Positions 34,942 through 45,194 of a stretch of DNA of 64,000 nt are shown here, piece by piece. Each line of letters opens with the position of its first letter. Positions within the stretch are counted from its first letter, which is position 1. The translations under genes and the position numbers were made by a program. This DNA is from Terriglobus aquaticus (GTDB taxonomy: Bacteria; Acidobacteriota; Terriglobia; Terriglobales; Acidobacteriaceae). The notes below the pieces were generated by a model. That model was given only the letters and a program-made list of their open reading frames with translations, made no database searches and was not told the DNA's origin. The stretch lies in contig NZ_JAGSYB010000001.1 of the NCBI RefSeq assembly GCF_025685415.1, forward strand, positions 3,596,001 to 3,660,000, read 5' to 3'.

Positions 34942-37803
34942 TCAGCCGGTGTTGCGCAGGCCGGCGGAGATGCCGTTGATCGTCGCGGTGATGGCGCGGT
35001 TCAGGGCGGCCTCGTCTTCTCCGTTGATGCTGCCGGGCTTGCCCGCGGCTGCTTCGTGTTTGCGGCGCAGCAGTTCCACTTGGATCCAGCTCATAGGGTC
35101 GACATAGGGATTGCGCAGCCGGATGGAACGAGCGAGGACCTGATTCTGCTCCATCAACTCGCTTTGACCGGTGATGAGCAGGACCATGGAGCGGGCGCGT
35201 TCGAACTCGGCCTGCAGCATGGTGAAGACGCGGTCGGCCAGCGCGCGGTCAGGCACCAGCGAGGCATAGAGGCGGGCGATGCCGAAGTCGGACTTGGCGA
35301 GCGCCATCTCGACGTTGCGCAGCATGTCAATGAACAGCGGGAAGTCGCGCAGCATGGTGCGGAGCTGGTCGAGGCCGCCGGTGTTGTCGCGCGCGAAACC
35401 TTCCAGCGCGGTGCCCACGCCGTACCAGGCGGGGACGAGGTGGCGCGATTGCATCCATCCGAAGACCCACGGGATCGCGCGCAGGTCGGCGAGCGAGCGC
35501 TTGCCGCTGCGCTTGGCGGGGCGTGAGCCGATCTTGGCGTGCTCAAGTTCGGCAACGGGCGTGCCCTGCTGGAAATAATCGAAGGTGTCGGGATTGTCGA
35601 GGATGTCTTCGCGGTAGCGGTGGAAGCTGACCACGGCCAGGTGGTCGAGTGTCTGCTCCCACTCGGGCAGCATCTCGCCGGTCAGGTGGCCGGTGCAGTC
35701 GCCGCAGGACTGATGTGCGCGCAGATCGGGGCGCGCCACGGCGTCAAGCGAGGCCGCGATCATGAGTTCGAGCGAGCGCTCGGCGAGCACGACGTCCGAG
35801 TACTTCCAGTTCAGGACTTCGCCCTGCTCAGTGATGCGGTACTGGCCGTTGAAGCTGTTCAGCGGCTGCGCGTAGATGGCGCGATGCGTGGGCCCGCCGC
35901 CACGGCCCACGGTGCCGCCGCGACCATGGAAGAGGCGCAGCTTCACATTGCACTCGCGCGCCACATCGTGCAGGGCGCGGTGTGCCTTGTAAATCTCCCA
36001 GGTGGAGGCGATCATGCCGCCGTCCTTGTTGGAGTCGGAGTAGCCGAGCATGACTTCCTGGCGGCGGCCCGCAGCGTCCAGCAGCGGAGCGTAGGCGGGG
36101 CTGGTCCACAGCGCGCGGCAGATGACGGGTGCGTTCTGCAGGTCTTCGATGGACTCGAAGAGCGGCGCGATGAGCATGCCTGGGTCTTTGCGCTTCGGAT
36201 TGCCGGCAACGGGAACGCCACCGAGGCGGGCGAGCCACAGGACGCGGAAGACGTCTTCGGCAGAGGTGGCGCCGGAGATGATGTACTGCTGGATCGTGGT
36301 GGGGTCACCGTGCAGTTTCAGGTCGGCGATGGCGCGGAACGTATCGACCACGTCGGTCGTCTGCGGCGTGAGCGGCTTCTCTTCAATGAGCGGCGAATCG
36401 GGCGCAGTGCCGGGGATGGCTTGCGTGATCTCTTCAACGGCCTGCAGGTGGAGCTTGGCGTGCTGGCGGATATCGAGCGTTTGCAGGTGCAGGCCGTAGG
36501 TGCGGACCTCGATGATGAGCGGGTCGATCCACATCTCCGCAAGGCGGATGCCGTGATGCGTGATGAGCGCATTGCGCACGAGTTGGAGGTCGCGCTCCAG
36601 ATCGTCTGCGCAATCGTACTGCGGCAGGCGTTCGGAGTGCTTGGAGGCGTAGCTGATCTGCGGTGTGCCGCCGAGGCGAAGCAGGATGCAGGCGAGCATG
36701 AGGCGCACCTGCTCAAAGCGGAAGCGCGCGATGAGGTTCTTTGCCTCGCTGGGCAGCATGCGCAGGTAGCGCTCGATGGCGGCCTGCAGCTCCGGCGAAC
36801 TGCCGACCTGTTGCGTGCTGGCTGCGATCTGCTGCAGCGCTTCGGAGAGGCGCTGGCGGTAGTGCTTCTCGAGCAGCGAGCGCGACATCTCGAGCGACTC
36901 GCGCGTCACCTCGGGCGTGACGAAGGGATTGCCGTCTCGGTCGCCGCCGATCCAGGAGCCGAAGCGGACGAGTGTCGGCAGATCGAGCAGCGACAGGTCG
37001 CGGCCGTACTCCTTGCGCAGAGCGTTCTGTACTTCGGTGTAGAGCGTGGGGATGGTGTCGAAGATGCTGGCGTCGTAGAAGTCGAGCGCCATGCGGATTT
37101 CGTCGCGCACTTCGGGGCGCTCGTTGCGCACGTCGTCGGTCTGCCAGAGCGCCGTGATCTCGGTGAGCACGTCGGACTGCAAACGGTTCAGCGCGTCTTC
37201 GGTGTTCGGTACGCGGTCGAGCTGCTCGAGCAGCTCTGCGATGCGATGCCGCTTGAACATGACGGAGCGGCGCGCGACCTCCGTTGGGTGCGCGGTGAAG
37301 ACGGGCGTGATGCAGATGTCGCGAAGCAAGGTGAGTGCTTCGTCGGCGGTGTAGCCGGCTTCGCGCATGCGGCGCAGCGTGCCCTGCAGCGATCCGCGCT
37401 GCGGTGGGCGCGCGGTGTCGAGAAGGCCGGCGAGGCGGCGGCGCTTGCGGTGATTGGTCTCGGCTAGGTTGATCAGTTCGAAGTAAAAGCCGAAGGCGCG
37501 CGCGAGCTGGTAGGCCGTTGCGGTGTCCAGGTCACGGACAAGCGCGAGAGCTTCGTCCAGCTTGGCCTGTGCGGCTTCGTGCTGGTGGTTGAACTCGGCT
37601 TCGCGGCGTTCGGTCGCGAGACGGCGAAGCTGCTCGACCAGGTCGAAGAGCCGGTCGCCCGATTGCTCGCGCAGAACTTCACCAAGAAGCGCGCCGAGCG
37701 AGCGGACGTCACGGCGCAGTGGCGCTTCCTTGGTGTGGGTGTCGGTCGCGCGCAGTTCGGCGAGGCGGCTGGACCAGTCAGAGGGCTGCCAGAGCGACGG
37801 CAT
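34942..37803 (-). CDS. ppc: Phosphoenolpyruvate carboxylase
   Basis: 953 residues, the expected length (E. coli 883). It carboxylates phosphoenolpyruvate to oxaloacetate to refill the TCA cycle. Marks in order: [12 protein letters not shown] with the catalytic His, [37 protein letters not shown] with the mobile loop, [19 protein letters not shown], and the extreme C-terminus [12 protein letters not shown] that is conserved in the family. Stand-alone gene on the minus strand. Confidence 0.97.
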   Translation of the reverse strand: MPSLWQPSDWSSRLAELRATDTHTKEAPLRRDVRSLGALLGEVLREQSGDRLFDLVEQLRRLATERREAEFNHQHEAAQAKLDEALALVRDLDTATAYQLARAFGFYFELINLAETNHRKRRRLAGLLDTARPPQRGSLQGTLRRMREAGYTADEALTLLRDICITPVFTAHPTEVARRSVMFKRHRIAELLEQLDRVPNTEDALNRLQSDVLTEITALWQTDDVRNERPEVRDEIRMALDFYDASIFDTIPTLYTEVQNALRKEYGRDLSLLDLPTLVRFGSWIGGDRDGNPFVTPEVTRESLEMSRSLLEKHYRQRLSEALQQIAASTQQVGSSPELQAAIERYLRMLPSEAKNLIARFRFEQVRLMLACILLRLGGTPQISYASKHSERLPQYDCADDLERDLQLVRNALITHHGIRLAEMWIDPLIIEVRTYGLHLQTLDIRQHAKLHLQAVEEITQAIPGTAPDSPLIEEKPLTPQTTDVVDTFRAIADLKLHGDPTTIQQYIISGATSAEDVFRVLWLARLGGVPVAGNPKRKDPGMLIAPLFESIEDLQNAPVICRALWTSPAYAPLLDAAGRRQEVMLGYSDSNKDGGMIASTWEIYKAHRALHDVARECNVKLRLFHGRGGTVGRGGGPTHRAIYAQPLNSFNGQYRITEQGEVLNWKYSDVVLAERSLELMIAASLDAVARPDLRAHQSCGDCTGHLTGEMLPEWEQTLDHLAVVSFHRYREDILDNPDTFDYFQQGTPVAELEHAKIGSRPAKRSGKRSLADLRAIPWVFGWMQSRHLVPAWYGVGTALEGFARDNTGGLDQLRTMLRDFPLFIDMLRNVEMALAKSDFGIARLYASLVPDRALADRVFTMLQAEFERARSMVLLITGQSELMEQNQVLARSIRLRNPYVDPMSWIQVELLRRKHEAAAGKPGSINGEDEAALNRAITATINGISAGLRNTG

Positions 37804-37839
37804 GGGTCTAGTGTGGCACGAGTGAGCGCAGGTGTTGCA

Positions 37840-38928
37840 TCAGCGTGCGACTGTGTCGTTCGGCGTCCAGTTGGGATCAGCGTAAGAGCCGGGCTCGGCC
37901 GGCAGCGCGAAGTAGATCACGAGCACGGTGAGAACGATCTCGCCGAGGTCGAAGATGCTGCCTTCGGGGCCGGTGAGGCCGCCGCTCAGCAACACGGTGC
38001 CGATGGAGTGGCAGCTGAGGAAGTGGTTCTGCATCATCAGGCCGCTGTCGGGCGTGCCGAAGAGAAACGATTGCGCCCAATCCCACGCGGCGTGGTATCC
38101 GATCGCCCACCAGAGCGAGCCGGTGCGCCACAGCGAGTAGACAAAGACGAACGCGATGATCACAGTGGACGCGATGCCGAACGGTGACTCGCCGGAGTTG
38201 CTGGTGTGCCCCAGGCCGAAGACTGCGGCGAAGATGGCGGCAGCGACCCAGAAGCCGACCGCAACACTGCGGCGGTACGGCAGGCCGGCGGAGCGCGCCA
38301 GCCCCGCCAGGCCGCGCGTCACGGTGAACTGGACGAAGCCGCGGGTGAGGAACTCCTCCATCAGGCCGACGCCGACGAACGCCACGAACCACAGCAGGCC
38401 GTACTGTAGCACCGCCGGGCCGTGCATCTGCACGCCGTCAAACGCGAGGTGACCGGTCTTCCATAGAACGAGGACGAGCAGCGAGAGAGCGCCGAGGCCG
38501 AGAGCGCTGCCGAGCAGAAACTGCTTTATGCGGTGAGCCGTGGGAAGACCGATGCCGTAGCGACCGAAGCGGCGGCGCTCCACGCGCGAGACGATAAAGG
38601 CGGCCAGAGCGGCCAAGGCGAAGCCGCCGTAGTCGCCGGCCAGAACGCTGCTGACCGTGGTGAGCTTCGGGTGAGCCTGGTGGGGCGCGCCAGGGTGCAG
38701 CGCGTGCACGATCCGGTTTGCTGCAAAGGCAAGTGCAGCGGTGATCGCAACGAACAGCAGCAGGGACCAGCCGGCGCGCAGGCCGTCTTCACCAAAGAAG
38801 ATGGCGCGGACATTTTGCTGGCGAGGCGGGTCGGTCGCGGCATTGCTGTCGTCTGCGGCGCTGGGCGCCCACTCGGGGGCGCCACTCTGCGGGATAGGAT
38901 CGGCGTGCGGTTCGATCGGCTCGGGCAT
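37840..38928 (-). CDS. CPBP-family intramembrane metalloprotease
   Basis: 362 residues. About eight membrane segments after a disordered 45-residue start. The CPBP (Abi, PF02517; Rce1-like) motifs are present: EEFLTRG with Glu191-Glu192 and Arg196, FGLGHTSN for the second motif and IGYHAAWDW for the third. These are glutamate-type membrane proteases or chaperones; in bacteria some give bacteriocin immunity, most are untested. Located in the inner membrane. It lies 36 bases upstream of ppc on the complementary strand side without obvious coupling and diverges from the secreted protein at 39271. Confidence 0.85.
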   Translation of the reverse strand: MPEPIEPHADPIPQSGAPEWAPSAADDSNAATDPPRQQNVRAIFFGEDGLRAGWSLLLFVAITAALAFAANRIVHALHPGAPHQAHPKLTTVSSVLAGDYGGFALAALAAFIVSRVERRRFGRYGIGLPTAHRIKQFLLGSALGLGALSLLVLVLWKTGHLAFDGVQMHGPAVLQYGLLWFVAFVGVGLMEEFLTRGFVQFTVTRGLAGLARSAGLPYRRSVAVGFWVAAAIFAAVFGLGHTSNSGESPFGIASTVIIAFVFVYSLWRTGSLWWAIGYHAAWDWAQSFLFGTPDSGLMMQNHFLSCHSIGTVLLSGGLTGPEGSIFDLGEIVLTVLVIYFALPAEPGSYADPNWTPNDTVAR

Positions 38929-39270
38929 GCTTGCAACCTTACGCTAGAGCTTCGGCCGGTGTTGCTGAGGCTGTGGCGATGCCATGCAACTGGTCTGCGG
39001 AAGTGGTGTGCTGGCGCGAAAAGATGCAGACGCGCTCCGCAACTTCTGAAAGGCTCCCGTGTTGCCGGAAAATATTTCGTTTTCCACAGTGCTGACGGGG
39101 AGAAAAGCTCGGGACCGCTAGCTTATAGTTCGACGCAAGCACACCTGCCTGTACGTCCCGCACGACCCTTTCGAGCCGCTCTCATCGGTGAGACGGATCG
39201 GAAAAAGATTTGTTTCGCAGCGCGCTTCTACCCATGCCTGGACGCGGCGGCGACTTTTGGAGGTTTACCC
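38929..39270. other. Intergenic region between divergent genes
   Basis: 342 bases between the CPBP protease and the secreted protein. It must contain both promoters. AT-rich patches occur at 39070-39085 (AAAATATTTCG) and around TTATAGT at 39122-39128, the latter a possible -10 box for the plus-strand gene, without a convincing -35. No gene, palindrome or repeat seen. Confidence 0.4.
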
Positions 39271-40146
39271 ATGAAGCGCACCCTTGCCGCTCTGCTGGTG
39301 GCTGTCGCCGCCACAGCGCCCGCGTTGGCGGAAAAGCTGATCCCCGCGGGATCGATCATTCAATGCACCATCTCAGAACCCAAGGTCTCCTCAAAGACGC
39401 TGGACCGTGGCGACCCGGTGCTGTGCCGGCTGAGCCACATGGAGTATTACGGCCGCTCCGTGTTCCCGTATGGTGCGTACCTTGAAGGACGTTTCGTCGA
39501 CTACAAGGACCCGGGCCACCTGGTGGGCAAGGGCTGGATGGAGCTGGACTTCGACAAGCTCGTCATCAACCAGACCGACGACGTGATCCCGATCAGCGCC
39601 AAGGTCGTTGCACTGCCGAACTCCAAGATGCCGGTGGACAAGGAAGGCAAGATCCACGGCACGGGCCACCCGGTAAAGGACACGGTGGAGTGGATGATTC
39701 CGGTGCTGTGGCCGATCGACCTGATCAACCTGCCGCGGCGCGGACCCACGCCCACGCTGAAGGCGGAGCAGCGCCTGACGCTGAAGGTGATGGATGACTT
39801 CGGCATTCCGACCAAGGACGAGATCCAGCAGGAGCTGCACCCGAACGGGCCGGCGCTGATCCCGCGTGCGGACTATGCCGCGCCGATCGAGCGGCAGCCG
39901 GCGTACTATGCGCCGTCTGCGCAGACCTACGCCCCGCCGGTCTACCAGCAACCGCAGCAGACCGCGCCGACCACGGTGATCTACAACAACGTGTACGGCT
40001 CGCAACAGCAGCCCTACTATCAGCAGCCGCGGCCGCAGGTGGTGCGTGTGCCGCAGCCGTACCCGGTGCGTGTGCCGTACCCGGTGTATCCGCCGGTGGT
40101 TGCGGTGGGACCGCCGCCTCCGCCACCGGGATACTACGGCTACTAA
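39271..40146 (+). CDS. Secreted protein with Pro/Gln/Tyr-rich tail
   Basis: 291 residues. Start fixed by GGAGG seven bases ahead of the ATG at 39271; the frame is open far upstream but that is non-coding. A signal peptide ends at ALA-EK (residue 20). The folded part (about 21-190) has LIPAGSIIQCTISEPKVSS, GDPVLCRLSH, YLEGRFVDYKDPGH and VINQTDDVIPISAKVVALP, a beta-rich pattern resembling the TrbI/VirB10-type OB-like domains. The last 90 residues are low complexity (YAPPVYQQPQQTAP, PPPPPPGYYGY), reminiscent of wall-spanning or sticky tails. Function unknown. Confidence 0.72.
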   Translation: MKRTLAALLVAVAATAPALAEKLIPAGSIIQCTISEPKVSSKTLDRGDPVLCRLSHMEYYGRSVFPYGAYLEGRFVDYKDPGHLVGKGWMELDFDKLVINQTDDVIPISAKVVALPNSKMPVDKEGKIHGTGHPVKDTVEWMIPVLWPIDLINLPRRGPTPTLKAEQRLTLKVMDDFGIPTKDEIQQELHPNGPALIPRADYAAPIERQPAYYAPSAQTYAPPVYQQPQQTAPTTVIYNNVYGSQQQPYYQQPRPQVVRVPQPYPVRVPYPVYPPVVAVGPPPPPPGYYGY

Positions 40147-40179
40147 CGCCCCACCTCTGGTTCTCTTTCGGGTTGAGAG

Positions 40180-40211
40180 ACGGGATCGTGCTTCGTGCAC
40201 GATCCCGTTTC
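40180..40211 (+). terminator. Strong terminator
   Basis: ACGGGATCGTGC (40180-40191) and GCACGATCCCGT (40197-40208) form a perfect 12-base stem with a TTCGT loop, then TTTC. It ends the secreted-protein transcript, and may also serve the convergent gene. Confidence 0.85.
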
Positions 40212-40235
40212 TGCTTGCGCCGGCATTGGCTGCGG

Positions 40236-41168
40236 CTAGTCGTGGTAGCGCTTTTCGCCTGCAGGAATGGTCACGTTGAGTTGGTTCTGTTTCGGTGGCA
40301 GCGGACAGGAAGTGTGCTCGGAAAAGGCACAGAGCGGGTTGCGCGCGAGATTGAAGTCGAGCACGACGGTGCCGGGCGCGGAAAGGCCGTGGTCGGGCAT
40401 GGACGCGTTGAGGAAGCGACCGCCCTGGTAGGTGTCGGTACGGCTAGTCAGGTCGCGGAAGACGAAGAAGAGCGGTTCGTTTGCGCCTTGCTCGATGGTG
40501 GGTTCGAGTTGGTAGCTGTGGCCGTTGAGCGTGAACTGCGCGACGCCGTAAGAGGGATCGTTCGAGACCTGGCCGATGCGGTTGACGATGCGCACCGTGC
40601 GAGGCGCGGGGTAGGGCTGCCATTGCGCGGTGACTCGGTAGCGGGCGTCCGGCGCGTACCAGCGCAGGCCGTGAAAGGCGAGCAGTTCCGGCGCCTGTGT
40701 GTCGCGCGCGACGATGAAGTAGCCGTCCTTGTGGCGCAGGACGAAGTTGACGCTGCCCTGCACGAATTTCTGCGACGTGCCATCGGCGTCGAAGCTGACG
40801 GGCTGCGCCGTCGCGGGTTTGCCGTTGATGGTGAGCGCGGGCTGGCTTGCAGGGCCGGGCGTGAAGGTGAGGGTGTCGCCGCTCCGGTGAACGGTGCCGA
40901 GCAGAGCGCTGGCGTGGTCCAGGCGGATTTTGCTCGACGGAGCCGAGCCGATCGTCATGTCGCCTTCGGGAATGCGGTCGAGCGCGACCATGCCAAGCGC
41001 GCTCATGGGGCTGCGCAGGATGGCGGTCTGATGATCGCGGAAGGCCTGGATGGATTGGAGTTGTTGAGGAGTGAGCGGCGCTGGTTTGCTTCGGAGCGGT
41101 GCCTGCGCGGGGAGCGCGGCGGAGGCGGCGAGTACGACGAGGCTGGCCGCGGCGCGGGTGCGATGCAT
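40236..41168 (-). CDS. DUF1684-domain secreted protein
   Basis: 310 residues with a signal peptide (AASLVVLAASAALPAQA). The C-terminal half carries the DUF1684 (PF07920) hallmarks: FVFRDLTSRTDTYQGGRFL, LDFNLARNPLCAFSEHTSCPLPP and the end NQLNVTIPAGEKRY. The N-terminal part contains a segment (GSAPSSKIRLDHASALLGTV) that looks like an FHA-type beta fold, which is usual in this family. Function untested. Bounded downstream by a terminator hairpin. Confidence 0.85.
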   Translation of the reverse strand: MHRTRAAASLVVLAASAALPAQAPLRSKPAPLTPQQLQSIQAFRDHQTAILRSPMSALGMVALDRIPEGDMTIGSAPSSKIRLDHASALLGTVHRSGDTLTFTPGPASQPALTINGKPATAQPVSFDADGTSQKFVQGSVNFVLRHKDGYFIVARDTQAPELLAFHGLRWYAPDARYRVTAQWQPYPAPRTVRIVNRIGQVSNDPSYGVAQFTLNGHSYQLEPTIEQGANEPLFFVFRDLTSRTDTYQGGRFLNASMPDHGLSAPGTVVLDFNLARNPLCAFSEHTSCPLPPKQNQLNVTIPAGEKRYHD

Positions 41169-41307
41169 TTGGTTCGGTCCTTCTGCACTGCCGACAGGAG
41201 ACGTGGCTCGAGTTCAGCGTGCGGGTGAAAGAGTTGGCAGATCGACGAGGGTTTTGGGTGAGTTGTTCAGGCGATGCGAAGGCTGGATGGAATAGCTGGC
41301 TGGTTCT

Positions 41308-42282
41308 TTACCTGCGAACGATGCCGTCTCCAACGGGCCCGCTGTGCTGCAACGTGTCGTTGAGCCACTCGGTCAGCTCGCGCTCCCAGTGCGGGATGTT
41401 CGGCATGGTCCATTGGTACGTTCCGTGGCGGCCGTTGGGGATGGGGATGAGCTCGACGCGGACGCCGGCCGAGGCAAGGGCGTTTGCGAGTTCGAGCGAT
41501 TGCACAAACGGCACCGCCTCGTCCTGCTCGCCGTGGATGAGGAGGAAGGGCGGAGCGTCGCGCCGTATGTGCGCGATGGGGGAAGCGGCGAGGAGTGCGG
41601 CGGGTGTTGCGGGTGCGCCGAGCAACTGGTCGAAGAGCCTGGGTGCTCCGGGCGAAGGTGCGTCGGGAACCGGGATCTCATTCAGGCAGCAATGGCCGTA
41701 TAGCGTGACCACCGCGGCGATGTTGTCCGATTCGCGGTCGACCGCGTCTCCGGTGGAGAGAGCTGTGGGTGGCAACAGGCCGACCATGTTGCTCAGGTAC
41801 CCACCGGCCGAGCCGCCAAGCAGGACGATCTTTTGGGGATCGACCGCGTAGGCGGCGGCGTTGTGGCGCACGAAGCGGATGGAGCGCTCGACGTCCGCGA
41901 TCATGTCGGCAAAGGTGCTGGGCGCGAGGCGGTAATTGATGGAGAAGACGGCGTACCCGGCGGGCGCGAGGAAGTCGGCGGCGTAGGCCTCTGAGCCGTT
42001 GCGGCTGGTGCCGCCAACCCAGCCACCACCATGCAGGATGATGACGGCGGGGTGCGGGCCGGGGCCGTTTGGCTGGTAGAAGTCGAGCGTGAGCGGATGC
42101 GCGTCGGTGCCGCCGTAGCGCACCGTTGCCGTGATGCGGGCGTCGCGCGGGTTGGGCTTGGCGGGCGCTGCCGGCGTTTGCGCGAACGTCTGCCGGCCAC
42201 CCAAGAGCAACGCGAGGCCGCACACCGCGGCGCGTATCGCGCCGCTGCGGAAGAGGAGACTTGCCGTGCGGTTTCGCTGCAT
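41308..42282 (-). CDS. Secreted alpha/beta hydrolase (BD-FAE / carboxylesterase type)
   Basis: 324 residues. An Arg-containing start then a hydrophobic helix (AAVCGLALLLGGRQTFAQ) suggests export. Hydrolase motifs: oxyanion VIILHGGGW, nucleophile elbow LLGGSAGGYLSN, acid in LIHGEQDEAVPF and His in NGRHGTYQW. It belongs to the esterase/lipase group that includes bifunctional feruloyl and acetylxylan esterases (COG0657). The ATG lies three bases after the stop of asnS, so it is read as the second gene of an asnS operon, though the functions are unrelated. Confidence 0.87.
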   Translation of the reverse strand: MQRNRTASLLFRSGAIRAAVCGLALLLGGRQTFAQTPAAPAKPNPRDARITATVRYGGTDAHPLTLDFYQPNGPGPHPAVIILHGGGWVGGTSRNGSEAYAADFLAPAGYAVFSINYRLAPSTFADMIADVERSIRFVRHNAAAYAVDPQKIVLLGGSAGGYLSNMVGLLPPTALSTGDAVDRESDNIAAVVTLYGHCCLNEIPVPDAPSPGAPRLFDQLLGAPATPAALLAASPIAHIRRDAPPFLLIHGEQDEAVPFVQSLELANALASAGVRVELIPIPNGRHGTYQWTMPNIPHWERELTEWLNDTLQHSGPVGDGIVRR

Positions 42283-42285
42283 GGG

Positions 42286-43650
42286 CTACGGGTAGATGCG
42301 GTTCAGGGTGCGGGCGAAGGGGATGGTTTCGCGGACGTGTTCCAGGCCGCAGACCCAGGCCACGCAGCGCTCGATGCCCATGCCGAATCCCGAGTGCGGG
42401 ACCGAGCCGTACTTGCGCAGGTCCAGGTACCACTCGAACGATTCGAGCGGCAGGTTGTGGTCGAGGATGCGCTGCTTGAGCAAGTCGTACGAATCGATGC
42501 GCTGCGATCCGCCGATGATCTCGCCGTAGCCTTCGGGCGCGAGCACGTCGACGCAGAGGGCCTTGGTCGGGTCCTGCGGATCGGGCTGCATGTAGAAGGC
42601 TTTCACCTCGGCCGGGTAGCGGTGGACCATGACCGGGCGGTCGAACTGGTTGGAGATGTAGGTCTCGTCGGGCGCGCCGAAGTCGTCGCCGTAGGTGTGC
42701 GGGTTTTCGATGAGGCCCTTCGCGTGCGCCTCTTCAAGCATCTTGTGCGCGTCGTCGTAGCTGAGGCGCGGGAACGGTGCCTGGATTTTTTCGAGGCGCG
42801 CGGCCTTGTCGTCGCTCCCGGTGATGGTCTTCAGGTCGCCGCGGTGCGTTTCCAGAACGCGCGTGACGATGTGCGCCAGGAAGTTCTCAGCCAGCTGCAT
42901 CAGGTCGTCCAGACCGGCGTAGGCGACCTCGGGCTCGATCATCCAGAACTCGGTCAGGTGGCGGCGCGTCTTGGACTTCTCGGCGCGGAAGGTGGGGCCG
43001 AAGCTGTAGACCTTACCCAGCGCGAGCGCGGTCGCTTCGATGTAGAGCTGGCCCGACTGCGTGAGGTAGGCGTTGCCCTCGTCGAAGTACTTCATCTCGA
43101 AGAGCTCGCTGGTGCCCTCGCAGGCGGCAGGCGTGAGGATAGGCGGGTCGGTGCGAACGAAGTCCTGGGTGTCGAAGAACTCCTGCGCGGCGCGCATGAT
43201 GGTGGCGCGGATGCGGAGGATCGCGGACTGGCGCGGCGTGCGCATCCACAGATGGCGGCGCTCCATGAGGAAGTCGGGGCCGTGTTCCTTGAGCGTGATG
43301 GGGAAGGGCTGGTCGTCGGGGACGCGCTGGGTGACGTCGATGTTTTCGACGTCGAGCTCGTAGCCGCTGGGCGCGCGCTTGTCCGCGCGGACCTTGCCCG
43401 TGACGGTTACGCTGGACTCGAGCGTGAGATTTTTGATCGTCTCGAAGACCTCAGGCGGTACCGCCGCCTTGGGAACGATGCCCTGAATAGTGCCGCTGCC
43501 GTCGCGAAAGATGGGGAACAGCAGCTTGCCGGACTCGCGCAGATTGTACAGCCAGCCGCGGAGCTGGACGGACTCGCCCTCGTGCTGGCCGATGTCGCGG
43601 ATGGTGGTGAGCGGGGCGGCGGATTCAGGGTTCGGCGCGGTGGTGGACAT
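42286..43650 (-). CDS. asnS: Asparaginyl-tRNA synthetase
   Basis: 454 residues, class II synthetase. Start at 43650 ([10 protein letters not shown]); the frame is open 29 codons further but that lies in a palindromic intergenic repeat. An N-terminal OB-fold anticodon-binding domain ([30 protein letters not shown]) precedes the catalytic core. Motif 2 [15 protein letters not shown], then [10 protein letters not shown], and motif 3 [13 protein letters not shown] are seen. The IEPEV..A and HTYGDDF features fit AsnRS and not AspRS. It attaches Asn to tRNA-Asn directly. Confidence 0.94.
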   Translation of the reverse strand: MSTTAPNPESAAPLTTIRDIGQHEGESVQLRGWLYNLRESGKLLFPIFRDGSGTIQGIVPKAAVPPEVFETIKNLTLESSVTVTGKVRADKRAPSGYELDVENIDVTQRVPDDQPFPITLKEHGPDFLMERRHLWMRTPRQSAILRIRATIMRAAQEFFDTQDFVRTDPPILTPAACEGTSELFEMKYFDEGNAYLTQSGQLYIEATALALGKVYSFGPTFRAEKSKTRRHLTEFWMIEPEVAYAGLDDLMQLAENFLAHIVTRVLETHRGDLKTITGSDDKAARLEKIQAPFPRLSYDDAHKMLEEAHAKGLIENPHTYGDDFGAPDETYISNQFDRPVMVHRYPAEVKAFYMQPDPQDPTKALCVDVLAPEGYGEIIGGSQRIDSYDLLKQRILDHNLPLESFEWYLDLRKYGSVPHSGFGMGIERCVAWVCGLEHVRETIPFARTLNRIYP

Positions 43651-43697
43651 ACGTTTCAAGTGTATGCCGATGCTGCACCGCAACGCGCAATGCGAAA

Positions 43698-43734
43698 CCC
43701 CACCCTTCGCGCACACAGCGCACGAAGGATGGGG
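43698..43734. repeat. REP-like palindrome
   Basis: CCCCACCCTTCG (43698-43709) pairs with CGAAGGATGGGG (43723-43734), one mismatch, 13-base loop, followed by CAC. The ATGGGGCAC end is shared with the REP copies at 27537 and 27768. It lies between the asnS start and the sugar porter stop and could also act as the porter's terminator. Confidence 0.65.
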
Positions 43735-43756
43735 CACGGAGATGTGTTGCTGAGCG

Positions 43757-45085
43757 TTAGCGCTCCAACTGGGCTTGAAGCTGTTCGAGCGTCTTGCCTT
43801 TCGTCTCCGGGTACATGGCGAGCACGACGACGAACTGCACGACCATCATGGCGGCGAAGAAGTAGAACGGCACCGCGCGCGAGAGTTTGACGGCGGCGAT
43901 GGGGAAGAGCGCCGCGATGATCGCGTTCATCACCCAGTGCGTCGTGGCGCCCAGGCCCTGCCCCTTGTTGCGGACGCGGGTGGGGAAGACCTCGGCCAGG
44001 TAGACCCAGATGACCGCTCCCTGCGAGACGGCGAAGAAGCCGATAAAGCCCACGAGGCACCACACCAGCAGGTCCGTGTGCGAATGCGTGGAGTAGATGA
44101 GGCCAACGCACGCGAGCGAAATGCACGTGCCGACCGCGCCCAGCAGCAGCAGCGTCTTGCGGCCCAGCTTGTCGATCAGCAGCATGCCAAGCACCGTGCC
44201 GACCAGGTTGGCCAGGCCGATGTAGATGGACTGCGAAAAGCCGCTCAGGCGGTCCAGGCCGGCCGAGGTAAAGATGGAATTCGTGTAGTACAGGATCGCG
44301 TTGATACCGCTGAGCTGGTTGAACATGCCGATTGAAATCGCGAGGAAGATCGGGATGCGGTACTTGGATTGAAAGAGCGGTTCGCTCTTTTCCAGCGACT
44401 CGGCGTGAATGGAGCGGCGAATGTCTTCCAGTTCGCCCTCGGGGTTCAGCGCGCCCATCTGGCGCAGCACGGTCAGCGCGTCGCCAAGGCTGTTTTGTGT
44501 GATGAGGAAGCGCGAGCTCTGCGGCACGGTGTATAGCAGCACCAGGAACGCGATGGCGGGCAGCACCGCAACGCCAAGTTGCCACTGCCATTCGCGCGCG
44601 CCCAGGCCGAGCCGGTCGATGTACCAGTTGCTGACGTAGGCGATGAGGATGCCGATGACGACCATCATCTGGAACGTGGCGACCAGGCGGCCTCGCCACG
44701 CCGCCGGTGCAAGCTCCGAGATGTAGACCGGGCCCAGAACGCTTGAGCCGCCGATGCCCAGACCGCCGATGAAGCGGAAGATCATGAGCATGGGCCAGTT
44801 CAGCGCCAGCGCGCAGCCCAGGGCGCTGACCACGTACAGCGCGGCCATCACGCGCAGAGCGTTGCGCCCGCCCATTCTTGCGCCCAGCGAACCGGCACCC
44901 AACGCTCCGGCCACCGTGCCCCACAGGGCGATCGATACCGTCTGCCCCCAGGCCGCGGGCGACAGGTGGAAGATGTGCATGAGCTGCTCTTGCGTGCCGC
45001 TGATGACGACCGTGTCAAAGCCAAAAAGCATGCCGCCGAGTGCGCCTACAGCGGTGGAAAGCAAGAGTTTACCGGTGATCGTCAT
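43757..45085 (-). CDS. Sugar porter family MFS transporter
   Basis: 442 residues, 12 predicted membrane helices. Start ATG at 45085 after GGAGA. Sugar porter signatures: [19 protein letters not shown] in helix 1, [34 protein letters not shown] in helix 4, [10 protein letters not shown] between helices 8 and 9, and the end [13 protein letters not shown]. It resembles XylE/GalP/AraE proton symporters; hexose or pentose import is expected. The usual PESPR after helix 6 is replaced by PQSSRFL. The DUF3863-like gene lies upstream on the same strand, 109 bases away. Confidence 0.92.
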   Translation of the reverse strand: MTITGKLLLSTAVGALGGMLFGFDTVVISGTQEQLMHIFHLSPAAWGQTVSIALWGTVAGALGAGSLGARMGGRNALRVMAALYVVSALGCALALNWPMLMIFRFIGGLGIGGSSVLGPVYISELAPAAWRGRLVATFQMMVVIGILIAYVSNWYIDRLGLGAREWQWQLGVAVLPAIAFLVLLYTVPQSSRFLITQNSLGDALTVLRQMGALNPEGELEDIRRSIHAESLEKSEPLFQSKYRIPIFLAISIGMFNQLSGINAILYYTNSIFTSAGLDRLSGFSQSIYIGLANLVGTVLGMLLIDKLGRKTLLLLGAVGTCISLACVGLIYSTHSHTDLLVWCLVGFIGFFAVSQGAVIWVYLAEVFPTRVRNKGQGLGATTHWVMNAIIAALFPIAAVKLSRAVPFYFFAAMMVVQFVVVLAMYPETKGKTLEQLQAQLER

Positions 45086-45194
45086 GGGTCTCCAGAAAGG
45101 CAGAAATGCAAGTGGTGCTGCCGCAGCAGTGTAGAGGGTTGAACTCACAACTGGCGAATGTTTCACGTGGAAGCAGTCCCGCCTTCGCCTCTTG

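Noticed and set aside
35539-37467. 642-codon plus-strand frame opposite ppc
   Set aside because: Mirror of the PEP carboxylase gene, which has all family motifs. No ribosome site or domain in the mirror frame.
42031-43890. 619-codon plus-strand frame opposite the esterase and asnS
   Set aside because: Crosses two genes and an intergenic palindrome; composition typical of an antisense frame.
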